Source: Methyloligella sp050110875 (GTDB lineage Bacteria; Pseudomonadota; Alphaproteobacteria; Rhizobiales; Methyloligellaceae). Taken from it: a stretch of 64,000 nt of DNA. The position numbers were made by a program, and so were the translations under genes. Below the pieces are notes generated by a model that searched no databases, was not told the DNA's origin, and saw only the letters and a program-made list of their open reading frames with translations. Positions 42,843-53,357 of the stretch are shown here, piece by piece. Within the stretch, counting starts at the first letter, position 1. Each line of letters begins with the position of its first letter. Where the stretch lies: the NCBI GenBank assembly GCA_050110875.1, contig CP188828.1:2356001-2420000 (forward strand), read 5' to 3'.

Positions 42843-44597
42843 ATGCTCCATGCGACACCGCTGATCTCCACGATCACCATTGGCCTCTTCCTGGCCTTTG
42901 CTTTCGGCGTCGCTGTCCAGCGTTTCCATCTCTCGCCACTCATAGGCTATTTGCTCGCCGGCATCGTGATCGGCCCCTTCACCCCGGGCTTCGTCGGCGA
43001 TCAGAACCTGGCGAGCCAGCTCGCCGAGGTCGGCGTCGTGCTGCTGATGTTCGGCGTCGGGCTCCACTTCTCTCTGGAGGATCTGCTCTCCGTCCGCGCC
43101 ATCGCGATTCCCGGCGCGCTCGCCCAGATCCTGATCTCCATCCCGCTCGCCATGGCGCTCACCTGGTCCCTGGGCTGGGGCGTCGAGGCCGGCTTCATCT
43201 TCGGTCTCTGCCTGTCCGTCGCCTCCACCGTGGTGGTGTTGCGCATCCTGCAGGAGCGGCGCCTGCTCGATACCGAGCGCGGGCGCATCTCCGTCGGCTG
43301 GCTGATCGTCCAGGACATCGCCATGGTCCTGGTGCTGGTCCTGCTGCCTCCTGTCTCCGTGCTGCTGAAAGGCGATGCCGCCAGCTTCGATCTGAACGAG
43401 GTCGGCCGCATCATTGGCATTACGCTCGCCAAGATCGCGGCCTTCATGGCGTTGATGCTGATCATCGGCAAGAAGCTCATCCCGGCGACGCTCCACTATG
43501 TCGCTCATACGGGAAGCCGCGAGCTCTTCCGTCTCGCCGTCCTCGCCATCGCGCTCGGTGCCGCCTATCTCGCCGCGGAGCTGTTCGGCGTCTCCCTGGC
43601 GCTGGGCGCGTTCTTCGCCGGCATGCTGCTTTCCGAATCCCGCCTCAGCCAGCAGGCGGCCCAGGAATCTCTGCCGCTGCGCGATGCCTTCGCCGTGCTG
43701 TTCTTCGTCTCCGTCGGCATGCTCTTCAACCCGGCCATCGTCGCCGAAGAGCCGCTGGCCCTGCTGGGGACGGTCCTCATCATCGTGTTGGGCAAGTCCA
43801 TCGCGGCCTTTCTGATCGTCCGCGCCTTCGGCCATAAATCGGCGACGGCGCTGGTGGTGACGGCCTGCCTGGCCCAGATCGGCGAGTTCTCCTTCATCCT
43901 GGCGAGCCTCGGCGTTCGCCTCGACATCCTGCCGACCGATGGACGCGATCTCATCCTGGCCGGTTCGATCATCTCGATCCTGCTGAATCCCATTCTCTTC
44001 GTGCTGATCGACGAATGGTATTTCCGGCACGAGCGGCCGCGCACCGAACTGCCCGACGAGCAGGAGGAGGAAGAGGTGCTGACCCGCGAGCCGATCGTCC
44101 CCACCGAGCTGGAAGGCCATGTCGCCCTGATCGGCCATGGACGTGTCGGCACGTTCATCACCAACGAGCTGCCGGCCGAGGGGCTCCCAGTCTATGTGAT
44201 CGAGGACGATCCGGAGGCGGTAGAGGCCTTGCAGGAGCAGGGCATCGAGGCCGTGCAAGGCAATGCCGCGGATCCAGAGGTCATCGCCGGTGCGAACCTG
44301 GAGAAGGCGTGCTGCCTCCTGGTCGCCATTCCCGATGCGTTCGAAGGAGGTCAGGTGGTGCAGCAGGCCCGCGAGATCAATCCCGATCTGCTCATTATCG
44401 CCCGGGCCCATTCGGAGGCGGAGATCGAGCATCTCCTGTCCCACGGCGCCAATCAGGTGGTCATGGGCGAGCACGAGATCGCCAAGGCGATGCTGGACCG
44501 TGTGACCGAGCTTCCGCAAGCCGGGCGGTCAAAGCCCGAGGACGGCGAGAAAAGCCCGGACGCTCAGAAGGACGCCGCCGCAACCCAGCCGAGCTAG
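42843..44597 (+). CDS. CPA2-type cation/proton antiporter with TrkA-N domain (copy 2)
   Basis: A 584-residue paralog of the preceding gene, same architecture: LISTITIGLFLAFAFGVAVQ, GYLLAGIVIGPFTPGFVGDQ, VASTVVVLRILQERRLLDTE, and a TrkA-N domain with HVALIGHGRVGTFITNELPA. The TM domains of the two copies are highly similar, the C-termini differ (here KSPDAQKDAAATQPS). The pair may be a recent duplication whose members differ in regulation, or a heteromeric unit. TM region about 1-390; no additional TrkA-C domain was seen. Confidence 0.92.
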   Translation: MLHATPLISTITIGLFLAFAFGVAVQRFHLSPLIGYLLAGIVIGPFTPGFVGDQNLASQLAEVGVVLLMFGVGLHFSLEDLLSVRAIAIPGALAQILISIPLAMALTWSLGWGVEAGFIFGLCLSVASTVVVLRILQERRLLDTERGRISVGWLIVQDIAMVLVLVLLPPVSVLLKGDAASFDLNEVGRIIGITLAKIAAFMALMLIIGKKLIPATLHYVAHTGSRELFRLAVLAIALGAAYLAAELFGVSLALGAFFAGMLLSESRLSQQAAQESLPLRDAFAVLFFVSVGMLFNPAIVAEEPLALLGTVLIIVLGKSIAAFLIVRAFGHKSATALVVTACLAQIGEFSFILASLGVRLDILPTDGRDLILAGSIISILLNPILFVLIDEWYFRHERPRTELPDEQEEEEVLTREPIVPTELEGHVALIGHGRVGTFITNELPAEGLPVYVIEDDPEAVEALQEQGIEAVQGNAADPEVIAGANLEKACCLLVAIPDAFEGGQVVQQAREINPDLLIIARAHSEAEIEHLLSHGANQVVMGEHEIAKAMLDRVTELPQAGRSKPEDGEKSPDAQKDAAATQPS

Positions 44598-44626
44598 TTT
44601 GCGGCGCGTCATGCCGGCAGGAAAGG

Positions 44627-44989
44627 CTACGCCGCACCCTCCAGCGCATCCGCCTCTTCGTCGGTGAAGACGCGCCCGCGGGTGAGGAAGCGCAACCCCT
44701 CCGGTGCCTCCAGCGAGAAGCCGGAGCCGCGCCCCGGCACCACGTCGATGATCAGCTGGGTGTGCTTCCAGTAGTTGAACTGGTCGCCGTCGATATAGAC
44801 CGGCGCGCCGCCGATCTCGCCGAGATAGACGTCGTTGCCGCCGGTTTTGAACTCGTCCGCCGGATAGCACATGGGCGCCGAGCCGTCGCAGCACCCACCG
44901 GACTGATGAAACATCAGCGGCCCATGCTTCTTCTTCAGCGTCTCGATCAGGTCGAGCGCCTTGTCCGTCGCGGTGACTCTGTCGACCAT
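44627..44989 (-). CDS. DUF779 protein, associated with aldehyde dehydrogenase
   Basis: A 120-residue cytoplasmic protein of the DUF779 type: TDKALDLIETLKKKHGPLMF, then QSGGCCDGSAPMCYPADEFK with four Cys (about 32-51) and HTQLIIDVVPGRGSGFSLEA. Members are found next to acetaldehyde dehydrogenases. A metal or redox role for the CC/C cluster is possible but unproven. ATG at 44989. It is downstream of the aldehyde dehydrogenase on the same strand, with a G/C-rich palindrome between, and converges on the second antiporter. Confidence 0.85.
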   Translation of the reverse strand: MVDRVTATDKALDLIETLKKKHGPLMFHQSGGCCDGSAPMCYPADEFKTGGNDVYLGEIGGAPVYIDGDQFNYWKHTQLIIDVVPGRGSGFSLEAPEGLRFLTRGRVFTDEEADALEGAA

Positions 44990-45017
44990 CGATTTACCCT
45001 TCGATATTCACGGGCGT

Positions 45018-45041
45018 CACCTCCCCCGCAAGGGGGGAGGG
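45018..45041. repeat. CCTCCCCC-GCAA-GGGGGAGG palindrome
   Basis: A single eight-base-arm hairpin with GCAA loop, identical in form to that at 12429-12449. It lies between the aldehyde dehydrogenase stop and the DUF779 start, where it could affect the ratio of the two products. Confidence 0.75.
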
Positions 45042-45065
45042 AACAGCTCAGGACCTATTGGCGGC

Positions 45066-46586
<1,521 letters not shown>

Positions 46587-46752
46587 CGGATTGTCCTCCC
46601 TTCGGCGGCCTGTTCTTGTTCGATCTAGACTATACCCTTCCGCGAGTTTTGCGCATCAATTCGATAGGGATTTGAGTCAGATAGGGGCTATGAGCGGGAA
46701 CCTCCAGACAGTGAGACCGTTAGCCTCGGCGATTATTGAATAGGAGAGATTC

Positions 46753-46914
46753 ATGGCGGAACGAAGTGGCGGCATCAACACGACCCTGGCGTTCTTGCTG
46801 GGGGCGGCGGTCATCGCGCTCGGCGTTCTCGGCTATCTTTATTACGACCAGACCCAGAAGGACGTGGTCGAGATCGACGTCCCCGGCTTCAAGGGCGAGA
46901 TCGAAAAGGAGTAG
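46753..46914 (+). CDS. Small single-helix membrane protein
   Basis: A 53-residue protein: polar head MAERSGGINT, one TM helix (TLAFLLGAAVIALGVLGYLYY, here about 10-30) and an acidic C-tail (DQTQKDVVEIDVPGFKGEIE then KE). GGAGAG lies seven bases upstream of the ATG. It is between the aldehyde and alcohol dehydrogenase genes on the opposite strand. Function unknown; similar small proteins appear conserved in related bacteria as far as I recall, which I cannot verify here. Confidence 0.7.
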   Translation: MAERSGGINTTLAFLLGAAVIALGVLGYLYYDQTQKDVVEIDVPGFKGEIEKE

Positions 46915-46922
46915 GGGACGGC

Positions 46923-47927
46923 TTATCCTCCAGGGATCAGCACCGCAGCCCCCTCCAGCGCTCCCGCGCGCAGCCGTGCCAGGGCCTCGTTCGCTTGGCT
47001 CAAGGGCATGGGCTCGACGCTGGTCTTCACCGGAATTGTGGGGGCGAGCGCCAGAAACTCTTCCGCGTCGGCCCGGGTGAGGTTGGCGACGGATTTCACC
47101 ACCCGCTCTTCCCAGAGCAGATCGTAGGAGAAGGCCGGGATCTCGCTCATATGGATCCCGCCCGAGACCACCGTGCCGCCCTTCCGCACCGCCTTCAGCG
47201 CCGCCGGGATCAGCGCCCCGACCGGCGCGAAGATCAACGCCGCATCGAGCAGCTCCGGCGGACTTTCGTCCGAGCCGCCGGCCCACACCGCGCCGAGCCG
47301 TTTGGCGAAGCGTTGCGCCGCCTCATCGCCAGGCCGCGTCAGCGCATACACCTCGGAACCCTGGCCGATGGCGACTTGCGCGACGATATGGGCCGCTGCG
47401 CCGAAACCGTAGATGCCGAGCCGTTTGGGAAGTTCGCCCGCCAGCTTCAGGGTGCGGTAGCCGATCAGCCCAGCACAGAGCAGCGGCGCCGCCGCGGTAT
47501 CCGAATAGCCGTCCGGCAGGTGGAAGCAGTATTCGTGATCGGCGGTCGTGAATTCCGCATAGCCGCCATTGATGTCGTAACCTGTGAAGCCGGGATTGTC
47601 GCAAAGGTTCTCCCGGCCCATGAGGCAGTAGGGGCAGGTGCCGTCCGTATGGCCCAGCCACGGCACGCCGACCCTGTCGCCTTCGTTGAAGCCCGAAACG
47701 CCTTCGCCGATACCGGCCACATGGCCCACGATCTCGTGGCCCAGCACCAGCGGCAGCTTCGGCTTGGTCAACTCGCCGTCGATGATGTGGAGATCGGTGC
47801 GGCAGACACCGCACGCCGCGACCTTGATGAGAAGCTGGCCCGGGCCAGGGACCGGCATGGGCAGCTCTTCCAGCCTGAGTGGCTGGCCTGCCGCATGCAT
47901 TACCATGGCCTGCATCGTCTTCTGCAT
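46923..47927 (-). CDS. Zinc-dependent alcohol dehydrogenase (MDR family)
   Basis: A 334-residue medium-chain dehydrogenase. Catalytic Zn ligands are in CGVCRTDLH (about 38-46) and GHEIVGHVAGIGEG (about 63-76); a structural Zn site is seen as CPYCLMGRENLCDN (about 96-109). NAD(P)-site is IYGFGAAAHIVAQVAIGQGS (about 171-190). Oxidises primary alcohols by family. With the aldehyde dehydrogenase on the same strand and the 53-residue protein in between on the other strand it forms an alcohol-oxidation locus. Ends GAAVLIPGG. Confidence 0.92.
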   Translation of the reverse strand: MQKTMQAMVMHAAGQPLRLEELPMPVPGPGQLLIKVAACGVCRTDLHIIDGELTKPKLPLVLGHEIVGHVAGIGEGVSGFNEGDRVGVPWLGHTDGTCPYCLMGRENLCDNPGFTGYDINGGYAEFTTADHEYCFHLPDGYSDTAAAPLLCAGLIGYRTLKLAGELPKRLGIYGFGAAAHIVAQVAIGQGSEVYALTRPGDEAAQRFAKRLGAVWAGGSDESPPELLDAALIFAPVGALIPAALKAVRKGGTVVSGGIHMSEIPAFSYDLLWEERVVKSVANLTRADAEEFLALAPTIPVKTSVEPMPLSQANEALARLRAGALEGAAVLIPGG

Positions 47928-47990
47928 GCCCCTATGCTGCCTCCCTTGAAATGCGGGCGCTAGGGGGATGGGACGATATGTGAAATACGA

Positions 47991-48623
47991 TTAATGGCGG
48001 GAGGGCGTGAGGCTGGCGAAAATCGGCTGAGCGCGTCCCAGCTCGATCTGCTCCTTCTGCAGGAAATCGTCGGCGGCCTGCCTGCGGGACACCGCCGCCA
48101 TCAGCCGCCGCTCGGAAACCGGCTCGGCAGCGTGCCACAGCGCGGTGAAGCCGAGCTCGGCCAGATGCACCATGTCCGGCGCATCGTCGGCGAAAAGCGA
48201 AAGCGAGTTCCGCCGGCTCGGATCGCGGCCCATGGCATCGCCGGACCAGCATTGGGACGTGCCGAGAATGGCTTGCTCATGAGCGTCGAGAAGTTTGGGG
48301 TTCTTCGCCCAGCGGATGGCGCCGCTGCTCGAAGAGCCATAGATCTCGGCCATCAGGGCGGCGAGCTGCACCAGATCCTCGCAAGGATCCAGCTTCGCCA
48401 GGATGATCTTCGGCATCACGCCGGATTCGCGGATCTCGTCGGCCATGCCGAGCAGGGCCTGGGCCGGGCCGGAGGCCGCGGAGCGAAGGATCAGGGTGAG
48501 AGAGCGCTCTTTCGGATCGGCCGTTTGCCGCGCCAGCTCCAGGAACTTCGACATCGCCCCGATATGGCGATCGAGCTCCGTGCGGATGTTCTGCAAACTG
48601 TATGAACCGGCCTTGGCGAGCAT
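47991..48623 (-). CDS. Hypothetical protein
   Basis: A 210-residue protein, mostly helical, no signal peptide or TM segment seen. N-terminus SYSLQNIRTELDRHIGAMSK is amphipathic; later PAQALLGMADEIRESGVMPK, EDLVQLAALMAEIYGSSSSG and SLFADDAPDMVHLAELGFTA. I do not recognise a family. The ATG at 48623 lies after a GGGGGAAG sequence. It is independent of the alcohol dehydrogenase (63 bases away) and the membrane protein gene upstream (155 bases). Confidence 0.6.
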   Translation of the reverse strand: MLAKAGSYSLQNIRTELDRHIGAMSKFLELARQTADPKERSLTLILRSAASGPAQALLGMADEIRESGVMPKIILAKLDPCEDLVQLAALMAEIYGSSSSGAIRWAKNPKLLDAHEQAILGTSQCWSGDAMGRDPSRRNSLSLFADDAPDMVHLAELGFTALWHAAEPVSERRLMAAVSRRQAADDFLQKEQIELGRAQPIFASLTPSRH

Positions 48624-48778
48624 CTTCCCCCCTCGGAAAATCGTCGAACCTGCGACCGTGACTCAAGGCAATGATTTTGAAGTCACATGCCGCGTGCAGG
48701 CTCATGATTAGCAGTGAGGAGTTAAAGAAGGTTTGACCGGATTCCCGTTTCGGAACGGGTAACCATAGGGACGAGAGC

Positions 48779-50683
48779 CTAGGCGTCGGGCGGCTGGCGG
48801 CCGTTTCCATTGACCGGCCGAGGCAGGGCGCGCAACTGCCGTTCGTCATCTTCAGCCGGCTTTTCGCTCGCGTCATCCGCGTCGTCGCGATGGGCTTCGT
48901 TCGCCGCCTCTTCCAGCCGCTGGGCCAGCGAGCGTCCATTGCCGTTGCGCACCGGTTGGTCGCCAGGTGAGGAGGGCTCCGGCCCAGGTGCGGGTGCTCC
49001 TTCCTGCTCACGCTCGGTCTGGCGCATCCCCGAATGCCCCAGGATCGAATCCAGCACCATCTTCGACCACGCCCCGTCCCGGAACCGGTAGAGACGGAAG
49101 GCGGCGGCATCGGCGAACTTGCTGCCCTGCTGGCGAAGCTTTCGCCGGATGATGGCCGGCGGCGGCAGCATGGCCCGGTCGATGATGCCCTTGCCCTCCA
49201 AACCGACGAACAGGTTGGTGAGATAGAGCGCCTCCATGCTTCGGGCATTCACGGGCACGGCGACGTAATAATCGCCGAGGAAGTCGAACACCGCATGGTG
49301 GAAGACCTCGAATTCCCGGGCGAGCCCTTCCCGGTGGCTGTCGTGGAAGCGTGCCAGGATCTCGCCCACCGGCCCGTCCCGCGCATCGCGCACCGTATGC
49401 AGCAGCTTCTGGAAGCGGTTGATCGGCCGGTTGATGGAGACCAGCAGCAGACAGAAATCCACGAAGATTGCGACGAAGAGCGGGATGTAGTCCCGGCTGC
49501 CGAGGCCGGCCTGCTCGTTGGAGACCGATTCGACCTCTTGCGGGTTCTCCGCCCGCTGGATCGCCTGACGCTGCCGATCTCGCAGCGCGTCCGGCGAGGG
49601 CGGCAGCTCGAAATGGAGCGCGCCGATGAACGTGGTGGTCAGGCGCCGGAACGCTTCCACCACCGCTTCGGAGCCTTCCACCGCGGCGATATCCGTCTTT
49701 TCGATCACCGGCAGGCTGTCGATCGCCCGCACCACGCCGCGCAAGGCCGATTGCAGCTGCGGGTCGGGGCAGACGAACGTGCCGCCGCTGCCCGTGTCGA
49801 AGGTGGTCTTCTCCGCCCGCTGCGCGAGCAGATCGCGCTGCTCGGCGAGCTGCGGGTCGGTGCGCAGCGCATTGAAGCGGGTGATGGTGAGATCGAGCTT
49901 CCGGTTCAGCCCGCGCATGAATTGGTTTCTGGTGCCGGTCTCCGGATCGAAGGTCGACGGATCCCGGCTCAGCACCTTGGCGAGATCCGCATTCAAGGAA
50001 TCCAGGTCCGTCTGGATCGTGCCGGAGCGCGACTTGATGAAATCGGAGGTGAAGGCGAACCGTTCCGCATCGGCATCCCGCAGGCGCCGGCGCGGCCCGT
50101 CGCCCGGCGGCGAGTTGGGGCAGGTGCCGCCTTGCTCCCGCTCCGTGACCGCCTTTTCGGCCGAGATGGCGGTCAGGGAATCGAGGGTCGCACCCAGCTG
50201 AGCGATGCGGGTTTTGCCCTGCTCCAGCGCCTGCTGCACCTGGCCGATGGCCGCTTCCGCCGAGCGCGTGGCCTCGGCGCGGGCCTCCAGCACCTTCCAG
50301 AAGAATCCGAAGCCGAACCCCACCGAGATCAGCGTCAGGAAGATATAGCCGGCGATATAGAGGATGCGCAGCCACCAGGAGATCGGCGCGAACAGCGAAT
50401 CCAGGATGTAGAGCACCATCAGCATCAGCGTCGCCACGGCGAAGCCAATGGCGATCTGCTGCATGAGCGGAACCTCGCCCGTATTGGCGGTGATCAGCTC
50501 CAGCATCCCGGTATAGGTCGCGTACCAGGAGATCAGCGCCAGGAAGAGCACCAGCACGATCTTCTTGAAGCTCGGAAAGGTCCGCCGGAGCCGGTCGAAG
50601 CGGTTATTGTGGGATTCGAGCCGGTCCAGCATGCGGTCGAGGCGATCGGCCGCGGTTTCCGGCGGGTTTGGGGGCACAGCCAT
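48779..50683 (-). CDS. Large four-helix membrane protein of unknown function
   Basis: A 634-residue protein. An N-terminal acidic/Asn coiled stretch (AADRLDRMLDRLESHNNRFD) precedes TM1 (about 45-65), TM2 (about 76-98), TM3 (about 106-130), then a large loop (about 130-400) with a helical/coiled character (IGQVQQALEQGKTRIAQLGA) and TM4 (YIPLFVAIFVDFCLLLVSI, about 400-420), followed by about 200 cytosolic residues and a Pro/Glu-rich disordered tail. The large loop probably lies in the periplasm. I do not recognise the family. The next gene upstream on the same strand is a class A PBP, 210 bases away, so a shared envelope function is a reasonable guess. Confidence 0.65.
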   Translation of the reverse strand: MAVPPNPPETAADRLDRMLDRLESHNNRFDRLRRTFPSFKKIVLVLFLALISWYATYTGMLELITANTGEVPLMQQIAIGFAVATLMLMVLYILDSLFAPISWWLRILYIAGYIFLTLISVGFGFGFFWKVLEARAEATRSAEAAIGQVQQALEQGKTRIAQLGATLDSLTAISAEKAVTEREQGGTCPNSPPGDGPRRRLRDADAERFAFTSDFIKSRSGTIQTDLDSLNADLAKVLSRDPSTFDPETGTRNQFMRGLNRKLDLTITRFNALRTDPQLAEQRDLLAQRAEKTTFDTGSGGTFVCPDPQLQSALRGVVRAIDSLPVIEKTDIAAVEGSEAVVEAFRRLTTTFIGALHFELPPSPDALRDRQRQAIQRAENPQEVESVSNEQAGLGSRDYIPLFVAIFVDFCLLLVSINRPINRFQKLLHTVRDARDGPVGEILARFHDSHREGLAREFEVFHHAVFDFLGDYYVAVPVNARSMEALYLTNLFVGLEGKGIIDRAMLPPPAIIRRKLRQQGSKFADAAAFRLYRFRDGAWSKMVLDSILGHSGMRQTEREQEGAPAPGPEPSSPGDQPVRNGNGRSLAQRLEEAANEAHRDDADDASEKPAEDDERQLRALPRPVNGNGRQPPDA

Positions 50684-50833
50684 AAACGATCCGAAATTCC
50701 CGACTTTTGGCCCGATCGTCGCCCCCCAGCGACCGGCCAACCGGCACATATTTAACGGATGCTGCGGCGCGAAACAAACCCTTAAACGGAGTGTTAACCG
50801 TGGCGGTTCGCGTGGGCTCTGCGGTTGAGGTCT

Positions 50834-50853
50834 CCTCTCCCCGAGGGGAGAGG
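50834..50853. repeat. CCTCTCCCC-GA-GGGGAGAGG palindrome
   Basis: A perfect nine-base-arm hairpin in the 211-base gap between the PBP gene and the four-helix membrane protein gene. Another G/C-rich extragenic palindrome of the sort seen at 12325 and 45020. Confidence 0.65.
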
Positions 50854-50895
50854 GAGCACGCTGCGGCTCGCGGCAAATGACGCGCCCCTAGCGCG

Positions 50896-53259
50896 TCACT
50901 CCGCGCTGGTCACCTCATCGGGCTCCGGCGCAGGCCGTTGCTCCAGATCCTCCAGCAGCACACGCAACAGAGGCTCGGCGATCTGTCCCGCATAGAGGTC
51001 CCGCGCCCACGCTTGCGCCGGCGTGCCCGTGCCTACCACCACCACATAGGAATAGGCCGCCCCGGTCTCGAACTGGATGCCGCCGGCCACCCACAGATCC
51101 ACCGTGTCGTCGTCGGCCGGATCGGCGGCCCCCGTCCCCCGCGTGCCCGTCTTGGCAAAATGCAGGCTCACATTCTTTCGATTGTCGGCGCACCAGTCGG
51201 AGAGCCGGCGCATGGTGCCATGGGCGTAGCAGACCGGCGCGGTGAGAAAGTCCCGCAAGCCGTCGCGGCCCGCAGGCTTGGCGATTGCATCGGGTATGAC
51301 ATCGTCGTTCTTCGCCTGGGTAAGGTCCTTCCCCACCAGATCGAGCCCGGCATTCAGGTGCGGCATGGCAAGCGGCCGGTCGCCACGGCCCGTCAGGCTG
51401 GCTAGCACCACACCCGCCATCCGATGCACGTTGCGCGGGCTCGCGGTCACATGGCCGACCACGATGGACTTGGCGAGATTGGCCGCCGAGGTGACGGGCT
51501 CGGTCAGGGTAATGTCGAGCTTCTCCGATAGCCCGCGCAGATCGGAAAGCGGCACCTTGGCCGTGCGCCAGAGCAGCGGCGTGTTGAGAGAGCAGGCGAA
51601 GGAGACTTCCGCCGTTCGCAGCCGGCGTAAGTTCCCTCGGCCGCACGCCTCCAGCCCGGCCGGCGGCGCATCCGTGTCCAGCCACTTGCTGTCGGCCCGG
51701 TCATGCCCTTGATTGGCGATGGCGATACCCGCCAGCATCTTGCCGACGGATGCGATGGCGCGGGCTTCCTTGTCTTGCTCATAGCGGCCGATCGTCCGGT
51801 CCCGTGCCGAGGACGACCCGAAATAGGCCGCGTTGAAGTTGGACTCGAAATAGCGCACCAACCGCCCGTCCGCATCCGCCGCGGCGATGATTATGTCCGG
51901 ATGCCGCTTCGCCGACTCCAGGTCGAGGCTGTAGGCATCGTCGATGCGGTCGGCATAGCGCTGATCGAGCTTGGCCAACACCTCTTTCTCGGCCTCTCGG
52001 AAGCGAAAATTCTCGGCCGCGTCCAGCGTCAGATGCACCGCGCTGACATTGGCGCGCCAATCGAAGCCGAAACGGTTCTTCAGCTCCTCCCGGGCCCCGT
52101 ACTTCACCGACGGCAGCAGCACGTTGCTGCGATAGATCGGGTTGGCGCCGGCCCGGACCCGCTTGTCCGGCGAAAGGCTCGCAAGAATCTCCTCGCCCCA
52201 GGGCAGGGGATGCGGATCGGGCGGCCGCTCGCTCAGCGCCGCGAGTTCGTCCAGCGTCGCCGTCCGCTCTGCCGGATCTTCGATCAGCGCATTGGCGCAA
52301 ATCTTCGCCCGTCCCTCGGTGAGGCTTCGCCAATTGGCGCGTCGCGCCTGCTCCAGCGAGTCCGAGCCGCCGAGCAGGATGATCGGCTTGTTCACCGCCG
52401 CCGCCAGCACATATTGCTCGGCCTTCGAGAGTTCCGCCGCCGGCTTACCGAACACGATCAAGCTGGTCTGCTCCACGCCGTAAAGCGGCTGTCCGCCCGT
52501 GCGCTGAGCCAGCGGGAAATGGTTTGCCGCCCAATGCTTCATCCCGGTCGCATCGCCTGGCTCGACCAGTTGCCACTGGATCACCGGCGCCAGCCACCAC
52601 TCCTTGAGCTTGCGGGAGATTTTCTCGCTTGGCGTTTCGTCGGGCGAGGGCGGCGTCTTGAAGAAGATGCGGGCGAGTTGCATGGAAAGCGTCGATCCGC
52701 CCACGCCGAGGCTCAGCCCGCCGGAGGAGAGCGAACGGCTGACCGTGGAGACCGGGATCTTCAGCACGCCGTAGAGATCGATGCCGAACGGGTTGATCAG
52801 CCCGCCGAGATGCCGGTCCTCGTGATAGGAGAGGCAGCGCCAATAGGCCTCCGGCACCTGGCCCACATGGAGCGATTTATGGTCCGGATAGGCGATATAG
52901 TCGGGCAGGGCGATGGCGCGGCCCGTGTAGTTGAAATCCTCCTGGCTATCGAGGATCGGGTCGAAGATGCCGACGAAGTTCTCGTTCGCATCGTAGATCG
53001 CCGTGGCGAGCGAGCGCTCGTCGGCATAGCTCAGCACCTTCGCCATCCAGAGCTGTCCGGCGGCCCCGCGGATCGGCGCGTAGATATAGGTGAGGGTGAG
53101 GGCGAACAGCACGTAGAGCACCACCGGCCCCACGATCAGACGCATGCGCCCGAGCTTCGGGTTGAAGGCCAACGTCGTGAAGACGAAGCGCAGCACCCGT
53201 AAAGGGAAGGCGATTAGGAATTCGAAGCCGTGGACGATCCAGCGGACCAGTTGCAGCAT
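50896..53259 (-). CDS. Divergent class A penicillin-binding protein (transglycosylase-transpeptidase)
   Basis: A 787-residue membrane protein. TM anchor at about 40-62 (LIVGPVVLYVLFALTLTYIY). The glycosyltransferase 51 domain has the catalytic-Glu motif EDRHLGGLINPFGID (about 145-159; canonical EDRRF..H.G.D) and GGSTLSMQLARIFFK (about 186-200; canonical GGSTITQQL). The transpeptidase domain keeps SVGK (about 503), SLN (about 558) and KTG (AKTGTRGTG, about 702). All three PBP motifs are present, but the GT motif and the region between are divergent. Such forms may act in specialised cell-wall synthesis. The ATG at 53259 has AAGGA upstream; the frame extends to 53310. Confidence 0.83.
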   Translation of the reverse strand: MLQLVRWIVHGFEFLIAFPLRVLRFVFTTLAFNPKLGRMRLIVGPVVLYVLFALTLTYIYAPIRGAAGQLWMAKVLSYADERSLATAIYDANENFVGIFDPILDSQEDFNYTGRAIALPDYIAYPDHKSLHVGQVPEAYWRCLSYHEDRHLGGLINPFGIDLYGVLKIPVSTVSRSLSSGGLSLGVGGSTLSMQLARIFFKTPPSPDETPSEKISRKLKEWWLAPVIQWQLVEPGDATGMKHWAANHFPLAQRTGGQPLYGVEQTSLIVFGKPAAELSKAEQYVLAAAVNKPIILLGGSDSLEQARRANWRSLTEGRAKICANALIEDPAERTATLDELAALSERPPDPHPLPWGEEILASLSPDKRVRAGANPIYRSNVLLPSVKYGAREELKNRFGFDWRANVSAVHLTLDAAENFRFREAEKEVLAKLDQRYADRIDDAYSLDLESAKRHPDIIIAAADADGRLVRYFESNFNAAYFGSSSARDRTIGRYEQDKEARAIASVGKMLAGIAIANQGHDRADSKWLDTDAPPAGLEACGRGNLRRLRTAEVSFACSLNTPLLWRTAKVPLSDLRGLSEKLDITLTEPVTSAANLAKSIVVGHVTASPRNVHRMAGVVLASLTGRGDRPLAMPHLNAGLDLVGKDLTQAKNDDVIPDAIAKPAGRDGLRDFLTAPVCYAHGTMRRLSDWCADNRKNVSLHFAKTGTRGTGAADPADDDTVDLWVAGGIQFETGAAYSYVVVVGTGTPAQAWARDLYAGQIAEPLLRVLLEDLEQRPAPEPDEVTSAE

Positions 53260-53357
53260 CAAGCGTCCTTGAGACTTAACCCACCCGGTTTCGTTCCCCC
53301 ATGCTCCCAACCCCGCGAGAGACTAGCGGAATGGGGGAGGTCTGTCCCGTCGCCCCT

